A stretch of DNA of 64,000 bases from Vibrio hepatarius. Its GTDB lineage: Bacteria > Pseudomonadota > Gammaproteobacteria > Enterobacterales > Vibrionaceae. A program made the translations under genes and the position numbers. Below the pieces are notes generated by a model. The model was not told where the DNA came from and searched no databases. It worked only from the letters and a program-made list of their open reading frames with translations. The DNA lies in NCBI RefSeq assembly GCF_011806575.1, contig NZ_JAATOO010000019.1:1-64000 (forward strand), written 5' to 3'. Of the stretch, positions 8,427 to 17,948 are shown one piece after another (position 1 is the stretch's first letter; each line of letters starts with the position of its first letter).

Positions 8427-10037
8427 ATGGATAACCCGATTACACTCGCCCCAGATTACTATCTCGACAACTTCTTTAAGTTGATTGAGCACGCACAAAC
8501 TTGGTACGCCGATTTACTCACTCCATCTGAGCATCAATGGCTAGCGGAGTTTGCTCAGTTGGATAAACAAAGCCAATGCTTGCTCGTTCGCTTTTATAGC
8601 CGCCGCGGTGAGTGGTTTCGTAGTGATAAGCTGAGTTATCGCGAAATTCCTAATATTGACCAATGCCTAAAAACGTTGGCGAAGTGTGGCTTTATCTCAC
8701 TCAATCCGCCTTTATCTAGTCAGCAACTAGCGACTCACCTACTCACCAAACCTGAGATTTTGTCGCTTTACCCGAATTTGGCAAAAACGCTGAAAAAAGA
8801 GCAGTTAATTGCATCGATGCCCATCGAAGAGATCGCAGAGCCAACGTTGCTCGGCTTTGATGTGATTCAACTTGAATCCGCGCATATTATCGAGCTTTTG
8901 CTCACGCTGTTCTTCGCCAATACCCACCAAGATTTGAGTCAGTTTGTTTTAGATGACCTAGGCTTGCATCAATTTGAAAAGTATCAACTGAGCAAAGAGC
9001 GACGTTTTTTCGACTGCCGTGAGCAAATCGAACAACTGCTTCAACTGAGCCAGATTACGCAGTTGTACAGTGACGCCGACCGAAAACAACTGGCGGTGTT
9101 AGAGCAGTGCTATCAGCTGATCCCATCTGCCATCGAACACAGCTATATCGAGCGTAAGCGCCAGCACCTAATTAATGATATAGCCCGTGACTTAGAACGG
9201 ATTGGCGAGTACGCCCGCGCACTGGAACTGTTTAGAACCACGCATTTGCCTCCAACGCGTGAACGTCAAGCGCGCATCTTAGACAAGTTAGATAATGACG
9301 ATGCGTTTTGTGACATTGTCACAGAAATATTGATTCATCCGGTCGATTTAGCGGAATACGAAGTCGCGATGAAACTAGAGCAGCGAGTAAGACGAAAGCG
9401 AGGAGAAAAAATCACTCGCAACGCCAAACCCAAATGTCACGAATATCGACTTGAACTCGACCTCTCAACCCTACGGGTAGAATTAGCCACCAAAGACTAT
9501 TTTGAACAACAGGGCTGGCAGGTGTTTTATGCCGAGAACAGTTTCCTCAATGGTTTGTTTGGCCTAGCCTTTTGGGACGTCATTTTCGCCCCAGTAGAAG
9601 GAGCGTTTCTTAACGCGTACCAATACAAGCCGCACGATCTATACCACTCAGATTTTCAGGAGAAACGGCAAGACGTAATTAACGCTGTCTTTTCCAAGAT
9701 AGAAAGCGATGGATTAGTGCATCTTAAAACCCGTTACCGAGAAAAATTCAACATCAGTAATCCGTTTGTCCACTGGGCTGGGTTTGAGTTTGATTTACTC
9801 GAAGCGGCGCTAGAAACGATCCCTACCCCGACTTTGATTGAACTATTCAAAGTACAACTGAGCGGTTTAGCGCTTTATCGCAATGGTATGCCTGACCTGA
9901 TCGCTTTCAAAGAGGGCCAATATCGCTGGATTGAAGTTAAAGGACCAGGTGATAAGTTACAAGACAACCAATGGCGATGGATTCGCGAGTTTGAGCGCTT
10001 AGAACTGCCTTTTTCAGTCTGTTATGTAAACCAATAA
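8427..10037 (+). CDS. FAN1-like VRR-NUC structure-specific nuclease
   Basis: A 536-residue protein like bacterial FAN1 homologues. The C-terminal VRR-NUC domain (about residues 420-536) carries the PD-(D/E)XK catalytic pattern: MPDL at 488 and EVKGPGD at 503-509. The N-terminal two thirds is helical, with a winged-helix/SAP-like part (RGEWFRSDKLSY) and TPR-like helices (ARDLERIGEYARALELF). FAN1 enzymes cut 5' flaps and branched DNA and act in interstrand crosslink repair; a repair role here follows from the family. It is monocistronic and faces away from yhfZ. The ribosome site before ATG 8427 is weak. Confidence 0.85.
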   Translation: MDNPITLAPDYYLDNFFKLIEHAQTWYADLLTPSEHQWLAEFAQLDKQSQCLLVRFYSRRGEWFRSDKLSYREIPNIDQCLKTLAKCGFISLNPPLSSQQLATHLLTKPEILSLYPNLAKTLKKEQLIASMPIEEIAEPTLLGFDVIQLESAHIIELLLTLFFANTHQDLSQFVLDDLGLHQFEKYQLSKERRFFDCREQIEQLLQLSQITQLYSDADRKQLAVLEQCYQLIPSAIEHSYIERKRQHLINDIARDLERIGEYARALELFRTTHLPPTRERQARILDKLDNDDAFCDIVTEILIHPVDLAEYEVAMKLEQRVRRKRGEKITRNAKPKCHEYRLELDLSTLRVELATKDYFEQQGWQVFYAENSFLNGLFGLAFWDVIFAPVEGAFLNAYQYKPHDLYHSDFQEKRQDVINAVFSKIESDGLVHLKTRYREKFNISNPFVHWAGFEFDLLEAALETIPTPTLIELFKVQLSGLALYRNGMPDLIAFKEGQYRWIEVKGPGDKLQDNQWRWIREFERLELPFSVCYVNQ

Positions 10038-10141
10038 CCAAAAATCTCAGCCTGATTCTCGATTTTGAATGGTGTTTGATTTGCCAAACCCTTATTCTTT
10101 TGCTGCAATCATACTCATTCATAAGCAAAACAAATATCCAG

Positions 10142-12499
10142 ATGAAATTACGTACTTTTTTTATGCTTGCCGTCGTCACACTGTTTGCTGGTTGTGCGAC
10201 TTACGCAGGACTAAATTACGATCAGTTGTTTGGCGAACAACAAGTCAGAGAACGTCGCGTCGACACCCTTACCCGTGAAGGTGAGTTTTTCCTCTCTGAA
10301 GTCAAACCGATTATCGATAAGCGTTGCGTAGTGTGTCACGCGTGCTATGACGCGCCTTGCCAGCTAAAAATGTCTTCTGTCGAAGGCATTGAACGCGGCG
10401 GTAGCAAAGAGTTGGTTTACGAGGGTACACGCCTGACTGCCGCAAAACCAACGCGCTTATTTGAAGACGCGCAAACCACTCAGCAATGGCGCGACTTAGG
10501 CTTTCACCCAGTGCTCAATGAGCGTATGCAAAACCCGACCGCCAATATCGAAGCGGGTCTTGTGGCACGCATGATAATGCAGAAAGAGTCTCATCCGCTA
10601 CCCAAGCAAGAGCAATTAGAAGGGTTTGATTTTGCAATCGACCGAACGCAAGTATGCCCGACGATCGAAGAATACGATCAGTACCAGAAAGACTACCCGA
10701 CGTGGGGGATGCCATATGGGATGCCAAACCTAGAATCTGGCGAATACACCACTTTGGTTGACTGGCTACGTGATGGCGCGATCATGAATGCGCCTGTCCC
10801 TTTGACTCTAGAGCAACAAGCGTTGGTTGATGAGTACGAGTTAGTGCTTAACAACAGCTCACGAAAAGTTCAGCTCGCCGCACGTTACATCTACGAGCAC
10901 CTGTTCTTATCACACTTGTACTTTTCCGATTTAAACGAGCAGCAACCTCGCTTCTTCTCGTTGGTGCGTTCTTCTACTCCGCCGGGCCAACCTGTTAAAC
11001 GCATCGCTACCCGCCGCCCGTACGATGATCCGGGCGTAGAGCGTGTTTACTATCGCCTAATTCCAGAGCAAGGCTCGATTGTTGATAAAACTCATATGCC
11101 GTTTGCATTGAACCAACAGCGTTTGTCGAACTGGAAAGAGTGGTTTATTGACGCTGACTACACGGTGTCTGAGCTACCAGGTTATGAACCTAAAGTAGCA
11201 GCTAACCCAATGACAGCGTTTATTTCCATGCCGGTTAAGGCTCGATTTAAGTTCATGCTCGACAACGCACAAAACACGATTAATGCCTTTATCAAAGGCC
11301 CTGTGTGCCGTGGTCAACTTGCACTGAACGTCATTAACGACCGTTTCTGGGTATTCTTGATTGATCCAGAGAAATCGGATATTCCTGAAATCAACGAGTT
11401 TTACCGCTCACAAGCAGAAAACCTCAAGCTGCCCGCAGAACAAGAAAGTAACGCATTGCCGATCACTAACTGGGTTGCGTACGCAGCGCAACAAGGTCGT
11501 TACCTTGAGGCGAAATCTGAGTTCATCAATGGGTGGTTTAAAGAAGGTCGCTATCTGACGACCGACATTATCTGGACAGGCGACGGAACCAACCCGAATG
11601 CAGCACTCACGGTCTTCCGTCATTTTGATAGTGCTTCGGTGGTTCAAGGCTTAGTCGGCGAGCAGCCAAAAACGGCATGGGTCATGGACTACGCTTTGAT
11701 TGAACGTATCCACTACCTACTTGTTGCTGGCTTCGATGTTTATGGTAACTTTGGTCACCAGCTGATTACTCGCATGTTTATGGACTTCTTACGTCTTGAA
11801 GGGGAAAGTAACTTTGTTGCCCTACTTCCACGAGACATTCGCCACAAAGAGCAATCAAGCTGGTACTTAAACCAAAGCACCCAGTTTAGTGACTTCCTGC
11901 AGGGCAACGTGAAGCCGTTCGACCAACCAACGCAGGTTCCTTATCAAACCGACAATCCGAAAGCCGAGCTGTTTGATATTCTCAAAACTCAGCTCGATCC
12001 TGTGCTCAGTCACCGCTATGCGATTGAGCAGACAGGGTTTAGTGCGAAAAATGAAGATTTATTGCGTTCGGTCGATAAAATCAAAGGCAAAGGGCTTGTT
12101 CATCTGCCGCAAATCATGATGATGATGATCGAATCCGAATCTGGCGAAGAGCAATTGTTTACGCTTTTACACAACAATGCTCACACCAATATTTCGAGTT
12201 TGTTTGATGAAGAAAGCAACCGCGATCCAGCCAATGATGATTTGACTTTAGTACGTGGAGTGATCGGCAGTTATCCATCTGCGTACCTATCATTGAAAGA
12301 AACGCAAATTCCTCAATTGGTTGAGATGCTAAGAAATGTTCAAACCGAACAAGACTACGTTAAGTTGCTGGATACATTCGCAATTCGTCGTAGCTCTGAT
12401 AAGTTTTGGCCATTCAGCGACCGAGTTCATAACTGGTACAAGCAGTCTCAGCCTATTGAATTTGGATTGCTAGACTATAATCGTTTTGAAAACAGGTAA
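10142..12499 (+). CDS. cti: Fatty acid cis/trans isomerase, haem-binding
   Basis: A 785-residue protein of the Cti family, which converts cis-unsaturated fatty acids of membrane phospholipids to trans, making the membrane stiffer under solvent, heat or other stress. The N terminus is an export signal ending in LFAGC (Cys18), a lipobox, so the mature protein is probably a periplasmic lipoprotein. A c-type haem motif CVVCH is at residues 62-66, followed by a second Cys pair (HACYDAPC), as known for Cti. The ATG at 10142 starts the signal peptide; an in-frame start 66 bases upstream gives a poorer leader. It stands 104 bases after the nuclease gene. Confidence 0.9.
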   Translation: MKLRTFFMLAVVTLFAGCATYAGLNYDQLFGEQQVRERRVDTLTREGEFFLSEVKPIIDKRCVVCHACYDAPCQLKMSSVEGIERGGSKELVYEGTRLTAAKPTRLFEDAQTTQQWRDLGFHPVLNERMQNPTANIEAGLVARMIMQKESHPLPKQEQLEGFDFAIDRTQVCPTIEEYDQYQKDYPTWGMPYGMPNLESGEYTTLVDWLRDGAIMNAPVPLTLEQQALVDEYELVLNNSSRKVQLAARYIYEHLFLSHLYFSDLNEQQPRFFSLVRSSTPPGQPVKRIATRRPYDDPGVERVYYRLIPEQGSIVDKTHMPFALNQQRLSNWKEWFIDADYTVSELPGYEPKVAANPMTAFISMPVKARFKFMLDNAQNTINAFIKGPVCRGQLALNVINDRFWVFLIDPEKSDIPEINEFYRSQAENLKLPAEQESNALPITNWVAYAAQQGRYLEAKSEFINGWFKEGRYLTTDIIWTGDGTNPNAALTVFRHFDSASVVQGLVGEQPKTAWVMDYALIERIHYLLVAGFDVYGNFGHQLITRMFMDFLRLEGESNFVALLPRDIRHKEQSSWYLNQSTQFSDFLQGNVKPFDQPTQVPYQTDNPKAELFDILKTQLDPVLSHRYAIEQTGFSAKNEDLLRSVDKIKGKGLVHLPQIMMMMIESESGEEQLFTLLHNNAHTNISSLFDEESNRDPANDDLTLVRGVIGSYPSAYLSLKETQIPQLVEMLRNVQTEQDYVKLLDTFAIRRSSDKFWPFSDRVHNWYKQSQPIEFGLLDYNRFENR

Positions 12500-12537
12500 A
12501 ACCTTTCAACCGCTTTTGCTCGTGCAGGGAGGTAATC

Positions 12538-12726
12538 ATGGGAATTCAAGACAACATCCGTACACTGGAGCAGCAAATCTATGTGGCGTGCTCAGAAGGT
12601 GATTATGACACCGTTACAATGCTTGAGCATCAGCTAGATAGATTGAGAACCAAAGCGGATCATCCGTTCGATGAAGATCCGTATGCTCCGGAGGGAAAGC
12701 TCTTCCCAGAAGACGATTGGTACTAA
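12538..12726 (+). CDS. Small acidic protein, unknown function
   Basis: A 62-residue acidic protein with a strong GGAGG ribosome site, 38 bases after cti and before a good terminator, so it is very likely a real gene in the same transcript. The first 45 residues form a predicted amphipathic helical hairpin (heptad-like Leu/Ile spacing, VTMLEHQLDRLRTK); the tail is rich in Asp, Glu and Pro. I do not recognise a domain. A role linked to Cti is possible only from position. Confidence 0.7.
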   Translation: MGIQDNIRTLEQQIYVACSEGDYDTVTMLEHQLDRLRTKADHPFDEDPYAPEGKLFPEDDWY

Positions 12727-12731
12727 TGAAA

Positions 12732-12761
12732 ACACCCCACGAAATTGTGGGGTGTTTTTTT
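12732..12761. terminator. Rho-independent terminator after the cti unit
   Basis: A perfect 9-bp stem ACACCCCAC/GTGGGGTGT with a six-base loop is followed by seven T residues. It ends the plus-strand cti unit and overlaps the end of pgtA on the minus strand at 12760. Confidence 0.9.
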
Positions 12762-14022
12762 ATCGGCTCTTAAACGAGACTTTATCAATGCCATGCTTAC
12801 GCATTCTTAAATAGAGTTTCTTGCGCGGCACTTGAAGATAAGCTGCAGCATCGGTGACTCGGCCTGAATGCAGGAATAACGCGTCTTCTATCACGCCTTT
12901 TTCATAATCATCAACCAGCTCATCCAGCGGAAGTTGCAGTTCCGCTTGAGTATAAAGCTTTTCTTTGCCGGTGAGTTTTACAATTCCCACCGCGTAAAGT
13001 TCTGCGACATTTCTCAGCTCACGCACGTTGCCCGGCCAATGGTGAGCGCGCAGCACCGACAAGTAACTCGACTCTACTTTCGGTACTGTTTTACCCAGTT
13101 TCTTACAACTCAATTTCAAAAAATGGTGAAATAAAACGGCGACGTCGTCTGGGCGCTGACGCAACCCAGGGACTTCAATGACCCCTTGGTTGAGGATGTA
13201 ATACAGCTCAGGCGTGAGACTGGCTTGGGCGATCAATTGCTCTGGTTCGTGGTTGAAAACCGCAATCACGCGGATCGGGTGATTGCTACGTTCTTGTTCG
13301 ATCAACCATTGTGCTAACAGACGTTGGCATGGTTCACTCAAACGCTCGACATGGTCAAGGATTAACGTACCTGCCGCTATATTATCCAGCTCAGCCGTGA
13401 GCTGTTCTGGTGTCGTATCCTGCTCAGAACTCAGCAACTCACAGCGCGTCTCGCCTTCTTCCGACATATCATGGATAAGATGCGCTACTAGGTGACGACC
13501 ACTGCCAGACTCACCCCACACCACCACGTGGTTTTTCAGCAGCGCAAACTGAGATACGCAATGACGAATTTGATCAAGTTGTGCGGAGTTGCCGATCAGC
13601 GTTTTATCTATCGTAGAGACCATCGCGCGCTTTTGCTCAACGAATGCAGAACGAATATCTAAGTGCGATTTGACCATCTCAAGCAGTTGCGCCGGATTAA
13701 TTGGTTTTTCAACAAACTCACACGCGCCTTTTTTCACCGCATCCACCGCCATCGGGATGTCGCCGTGGCCAGTAATCACAATCACCGGAATACGCTCATC
13801 AATCTGTTTAATCTTTTCCAGAAGCTGCAAGCCGTGGATTTGAGGCATGTACATATCAAGCAGCACCACACCCGGCCAATCGGTCGACAAATGCTGACAT
13901 GCCTGAGTAGGGTCAGAAATGGCTTTCGCTGTTAAACCCGCAATGTCCATTAAGTGTTTATACGAGTCCAACACATCTTGGTCATCATCCACCAAGAGCA
14001 CGGAAAATTTATGATTTTGCAT
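12760..14022 (-). CDS. pgtA: PgtA response regulator with degenerate AAA+ domain
   Basis: A 420-residue NtrC-family response regulator of the phosphoglycerate uptake system, in which PgtA, PgtB and PgtC induce pgtP. The receiver (1-120) looks active: acidic pocket at 12-14, phospho-Asp56, Thr84 and Lys106. The central region (about 140-345) resembles a sigma-54 AAA+ domain but is unusual: Walker A reads GESGSGRH (170-177) with Arg for Lys, Walker B lacks the catalytic Glu (ILDH), and there is no GAFTGA loop. WPGNVREL at 329-336 remains. A Fis-type HTH ends the protein. It probably does not drive sigma-54 polymerase. It overlaps pgtB by 14 bp. Confidence 0.88.
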   Translation of the reverse strand: MQNHKFSVLLVDDDQDVLDSYKHLMDIAGLTAKAISDPTQACQHLSTDWPGVVLLDMYMPQIHGLQLLEKIKQIDERIPVIVITGHGDIPMAVDAVKKGACEFVEKPINPAQLLEMVKSHLDIRSAFVEQKRAMVSTIDKTLIGNSAQLDQIRHCVSQFALLKNHVVVWGESGSGRHLVAHLIHDMSEEGETRCELLSSEQDTTPEQLTAELDNIAAGTLILDHVERLSEPCQRLLAQWLIEQERSNHPIRVIAVFNHEPEQLIAQASLTPELYYILNQGVIEVPGLRQRPDDVAVLFHHFLKLSCKKLGKTVPKVESSYLSVLRAHHWPGNVRELRNVAELYAVGIVKLTGKEKLYTQAELQLPLDELVDDYEKGVIEDALFLHSGRVTDAAAYLQVPRKKLYLRMRKHGIDKVSFKSR

Positions 14023-16369
14023 ACGGCAATTCCAAAATAACTAAAGCACCTTTTTCCAAACTGGACGCAAGGTAGATATGTCCAGCGTACTTCTCCATTA
14101 ATGATTGGCTAATGGTCAAACCCAGCCCTAACCCGACCTCTTTGGTTGTTGTGAATGGAGTAAACAACTTTTCTACAATATGAGTATCAAACCCAGTTCC
14201 GCTGTCTTCAATCGCCACCACATGGTGTGTGTCGCTGGAATACAGCGGTAAAATGGTAATCTTACGTTCGCTAGCATTGAGCTCGCTAATCGCGTCGCAA
14301 CTGTTCACCAACAAGTTGATCAGCACTTGTTCAATCGCCAGTTCATTACCAAACACATCCATGTTGTCATCAATTTGATTATCGATTTCAATCATTTGTC
14401 GTTTGGCTTTGGTATTTACAATCGTAATCGCTTGCTCAACCACATCCTTTAATATCAGTTGACGGGCAGGCTGCTCAGCATCGGGTTTTTTCGCAAAACT
14501 GCGCAAACTGCTGATGATTTTGCTCATTCGGTGCGACAAGCTTTCGACTTGATCAATCGACTTGTTCACCGCTGCAACATTTCCACTCTCACATGAAAGT
14601 TTAGCGCTATATAGGTAAGTCGACATCGCGTTGAGTGGTTGATTAAGTTCATGCGCAAGACTGGTCATGGTTTGCCCAACCACCGCCATTTTCGCTGCTT
14701 GGATCAACTCACCCTGAGTTTTCTTCAGATGCATTTCGGTGCGCTCACGCTCGTTGATTTCTTCACACAGCATTTCGTTCTTTTCAACCAAATCGCGGGT
14801 TTTCTCTGCGACGCGGCGTTCCAGTTCTTTTGCGGTCAAGGCTTGTTCCGTGATGTCCGTAATTGTCACGATCACTTTATTCAACTGGCCATGAGAAAAG
14901 AGGTGGAAGTCGAAATGCAGGTAACAGTGGGTCAAACCAACTACACAAAGGGTGATTTCATCACGTCCTTCTTTGAACAGGGTACCACCGCGTTTGAACA
15001 CACGCGCCAAAATCAGCTGGTTGTCACCTTCAAACGATTGCCAAATCAGCTTCTGCTCGATTTCTCCTTGCATCGTCAGCAATCGGCGTGCACTTAGGTT
15101 GGCAGACTCTACGTAACCGGCTAAATCACAAGTCAGTAAACTTGCTGAGGTATTATTGATTAAGCTGACCGCGTTGGTTCGTTGCATCTCTTTGACACTT
15201 TCACCGTACTCGATCAGTTTTTCGCTTAAGCGGCCGATTTCGTCGTCGCCATCGACCAATATCGGGTGACTTAAGTCACCTTTAGTGATCGCATCAATGC
15301 TGTTACTGATAGCGGTCAAACGCGCCACAATGCGTCGGTTGATAAAATAGTACGTCAAAAACAGTGACATCAAAATCGAAACGCTGAAACACACGATCAG
15401 GATGTGGTTACCGTAAGAAACCAACGTCGCGGTCTGTTTCTTTACGTCGACAAATGTTTTGTCAGCGCGCTTTACCACTTGAGCGATCTGTTTGTGTATT
15501 TCACCAAGCTGGGTATCAATCTGCTCCTGCAGGCTGGCAATTCGATGATTCAGTGCGACTTTATCCAACGCCTGTAGATAAAACACGCCTTGCGGCAGTA
15601 GTAATACTTCCAGCTCTTGAATCAACTGCTGATAAGAGATCGATGAGCGCAACGAGAGAATTGGTTGGCTACTTTTGATCAGTTCATCCAGCTTGTATTG
15701 GATTACTTTTATTGCGTTATGCACTTGCGCCAGTTGCTCGGCTTCCATCACATCGCTGGTCATGGAGAACACGTCCGACTCCACATCCAACACGTGCTGA
15801 ATCGTACGCAACTGCTCTAACGCAATCGTACGCTCTTCACCGTCTTCACCACGGCTGATCAGCCAGTGCAGTTCTTGACGAATCGGCGTAAGTTCAGAGC
15901 GAATATCCTGATGTAGCCAGCTGATTTGCTCTTTGAGTTTGTTGATTTGGCGTGTTTGCTCAACGCGTTGCTGCACCAAATGGCTGTAGTTTGATAACGT
16001 TTGTTCTAGCTCTAGGTACAACTCCGACAATATCGCGGCTTCTTCATCGTCGAGCGGGTTGGTTTGCACATCGGTTAACGCGGCTTTGACAGCGGCGAGC
16101 TGTTCAGAGAGCTCTACTACTAAGCTGTCGATCTCGACGCGATTAGTGAGTGTCGGCAGTAGCTGCACGCGGTGACGAATTTCACTGCTTCGGCTTTCAA
16201 GCAGATAGCTGGTGTTGTATTTGGGTACGCTGTTTTCGAGCAGTTCGCTAACTTGGCCGTCCAATCGGCTCCAGGTCAACCAAGCCACGGCACTCACCAC
16301 GGTGAGAAGCGCGGTTGTGCCTGTAAACGCTAGGATCAGCTTCGCACCGATGGTACTCCACTTTTTCAT
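14009..16369 (-). CDS. pgtB: PgtB sensor histidine kinase
   Basis: A 786-residue membrane kinase. One membrane segment near residues 10-30 and a second near 320-345 enclose a long helical periplasmic region rich in Leu, Gln and Glu. A HAMP linker (RRIVARLTAISNSI) follows, then a PAS-like stretch, a coiled coil and a HisKA domain with the phospho-His in LAHELNQPLN (near residue 573). The ATP-binding domain shows LLVNSCDA, EDSGTGF and GLGLTIS. It should phosphorylate PgtA in response to PgtC and external phosphoglycerate or PEP. It overlaps pgtC by four bases, indicating coupled translation. Confidence 0.9.
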   Translation of the reverse strand: MKKWSTIGAKLILAFTGTTALLTVVSAVAWLTWSRLDGQVSELLENSVPKYNTSYLLESRSSEIRHRVQLLPTLTNRVEIDSLVVELSEQLAAVKAALTDVQTNPLDDEEAAILSELYLELEQTLSNYSHLVQQRVEQTRQINKLKEQISWLHQDIRSELTPIRQELHWLISRGEDGEERTIALEQLRTIQHVLDVESDVFSMTSDVMEAEQLAQVHNAIKVIQYKLDELIKSSQPILSLRSSISYQQLIQELEVLLLPQGVFYLQALDKVALNHRIASLQEQIDTQLGEIHKQIAQVVKRADKTFVDVKKQTATLVSYGNHILIVCFSVSILMSLFLTYYFINRRIVARLTAISNSIDAITKGDLSHPILVDGDDEIGRLSEKLIEYGESVKEMQRTNAVSLINNTSASLLTCDLAGYVESANLSARRLLTMQGEIEQKLIWQSFEGDNQLILARVFKRGGTLFKEGRDEITLCVVGLTHCYLHFDFHLFSHGQLNKVIVTITDITEQALTAKELERRVAEKTRDLVEKNEMLCEEINERERTEMHLKKTQGELIQAAKMAVVGQTMTSLAHELNQPLNAMSTYLYSAKLSCESGNVAAVNKSIDQVESLSHRMSKIISSLRSFAKKPDAEQPARQLILKDVVEQAITIVNTKAKRQMIEIDNQIDDNMDVFGNELAIEQVLINLLVNSCDAISELNASERKITILPLYSSDTHHVVAIEDSGTGFDTHIVEKLFTPFTTTKEVGLGLGLTISQSLMEKYAGHIYLASSLEKGALVILELPYAKS

Positions 16370-17661
16370 TTGCCTAGCTCTTTCTGTAGTTTACGAAACT
16401 CGATTTCGACTTCTTGCAGGTTAGTATCAAACTCCACACCGAATCGGTAACTAAACTCGGCCAACATCGCGACTTCTAATCCTTCGGCGTCTGCGTTGCC
16501 TTCAGTCGCTTGCGCGACACTTACGCCCAACTGATCAACTTGTTCTTCACTAAATGGAATGGCAAACAGTTTGCTGATCAGCGCATCGATTCGTTTTAAC
16601 TGTTCCGGCTTGTCCTGATACTTGGTTTTGAAGCGTGACAAGCTCAACCAAACATCTTGTAGCTCCGGTAAGCGCTTGGTGATCGCTTCATCAAAAATCA
16701 GGTTAACCAACTTCTCACGCTTCATCAGTTTGTCTAAGTCCAACGAAGGAACTTGCTCACTGAGCAGTGAGTTATCTGAAATCGAGTGCTTAGCAAAGTT
16801 TGATTCCAACATTTCGCTTTGAATTTTGTCTGACAGTAGCAGCTTAATAAACTGATGGGCGATTTCGTTAACGCCCGGTTTATTGAGGATCGCAACATAG
16901 GTTGGCATCAGTGTGAAGTCTTGGTCGTAACTAAAACCAACGTGTTGGTATCGCTTTGGCAACACCAACGCGTAGCTATCAATCGTTGGACCGATACCAA
17001 ATTGCCCTTTCGCTACGTAGTCACTCACGCCAAAGCTGCGTGAAGAAATGGTTCCTAAGTTGGCGCCAACGTTTAGGAGAATCGACCAGCCTTGGTCCCA
17101 ACCGTATCGCGCTAAGATGCTCTCAACCATCATCTGAGTCGTACCCGAGCGGCTCGGAGTGCTCATGGTGATATGGCCATAATATGCGGGTGAGGTTAAA
17201 TCGATGAACTTTTCTGGCTTCTCAAGACCGTTGGCTTTGAGGTAATCCCTATTCCACACCAAACCAGCACCTGAATAGCCAACACTAACTACTTTATCTT
17301 GATTCGGCAGCACAAACGGACTTAACCAATCCGGCATCTCTGCACCAAACGATGCTGTAGATAGTAATTCGTGCTGGTCGAGGTCTTTCATAACAAAAGG
17401 AGAAGAACTCAGTACAAGGTCGATATCTTGTATATAGCTTTTATTCAGCAAGTGGCTGGCAGACTGAGTACGGCGGTAAATCAGAGAAGTATCCACCGTT
17501 GGGTATTGTGTTTTGTATTCTGAAATTAGCTCGGCCAAAGGCTCTCCAGAAAAAGTGGTTAGGATGACTAACCCATCTTTTTCTGCCTTTACTGGCGCGG
17601 CAATGCTCGCTAAGAAAGCGGCGAATGCAGTTAACTTTGTTCCGGTGCTCTTAGTGTTCAA
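16366..17661 (-). CDS. pgtC: PgtC periplasmic sensory binding protein
   Basis: About 431 residues, exported. It resembles extracellular solute-binding proteins (DGLVILTTFSGEPL at the mature N terminus; AGLVWNRDYL in the middle), and known PgtC works with PgtB in sensing rather than transport. I place the start at TTG 17661, giving MNTKSTGTKLTAFAAF as the signal peptide, because AAGGGA lies eight bases before it; a longer reading from TTG 17691 adds ten residues ahead of the signal. The cleavage site is probably after VKA. It is the first gene of the pgtCBA operon, divergent from pgtP. Confidence 0.85.
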   Translation of the reverse strand: MNTKSTGTKLTAFAAFLASIAAPVKAEKDGLVILTTFSGEPLAELISEYKTQYPTVDTSLIYRRTQSASHLLNKSYIQDIDLVLSSSPFVMKDLDQHELLSTASFGAEMPDWLSPFVLPNQDKVVSVGYSGAGLVWNRDYLKANGLEKPEKFIDLTSPAYYGHITMSTPSRSGTTQMMVESILARYGWDQGWSILLNVGANLGTISSRSFGVSDYVAKGQFGIGPTIDSYALVLPKRYQHVGFSYDQDFTLMPTYVAILNKPGVNEIAHQFIKLLLSDKIQSEMLESNFAKHSISDNSLLSEQVPSLDLDKLMKREKLVNLIFDEAITKRLPELQDVWLSLSRFKTKYQDKPEQLKRIDALISKLFAIPFSEEQVDQLGVSVAQATEGNADAEGLEVAMLAEFSYRFGVEFDTNLQEVEIEFRKLQKELGK

Positions 17662-17710
17662 ATCACAAAATCCCTTAAAAATGTGCGTCAATTCAAAATC
17701 TCATAATCAG

Positions 17711-17725
17711 ACACAAAATTTGTGT
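17711..17725. promoter_or_regulatory. Palindrome in the pgtC-pgtP control region
   Basis: ACACAAA-A-TTTGTGT is a perfect palindrome with 7-bp arms, placed 50-64 bases before the pgtC start and over 200 bases before pgtP. It may be a binding site for PgtA or another regulator. The remainder of the 287-bp intergenic region shows no convincing sigma-54 promoter. Confidence 0.35.
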
Positions 17726-17948
17726 TTGTCCGGTTTGTGTCATTGCTGACGCAAATCGTCATTTCGTTAGACATAATTTTATCAATTTCACCCCGGCTTG
17801 GATGGTGAAACGTGGCAATTTTAACTCATGCTTTTTACTTGTTTGAGTCAGTTTTGTCTCAAATCCCCATTTTTGAAGTTCTACCGCTTCGTTTGCATGA
17901 TGCTCCCGACAACTCATTTACCGTCACAATCCACGGAGTGAAACAATT

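Noticed and set aside
14639..15097. A 152-codon open frame antisense to pgtB
   Set aside because: No ribosome site and no recognisable domain; pgtB is well supported on the other strand.
17692..17948. A sigma-54 promoter before pgtP
   Set aside because: TGGCA and TTGCA elements occur but not at the required spacing.
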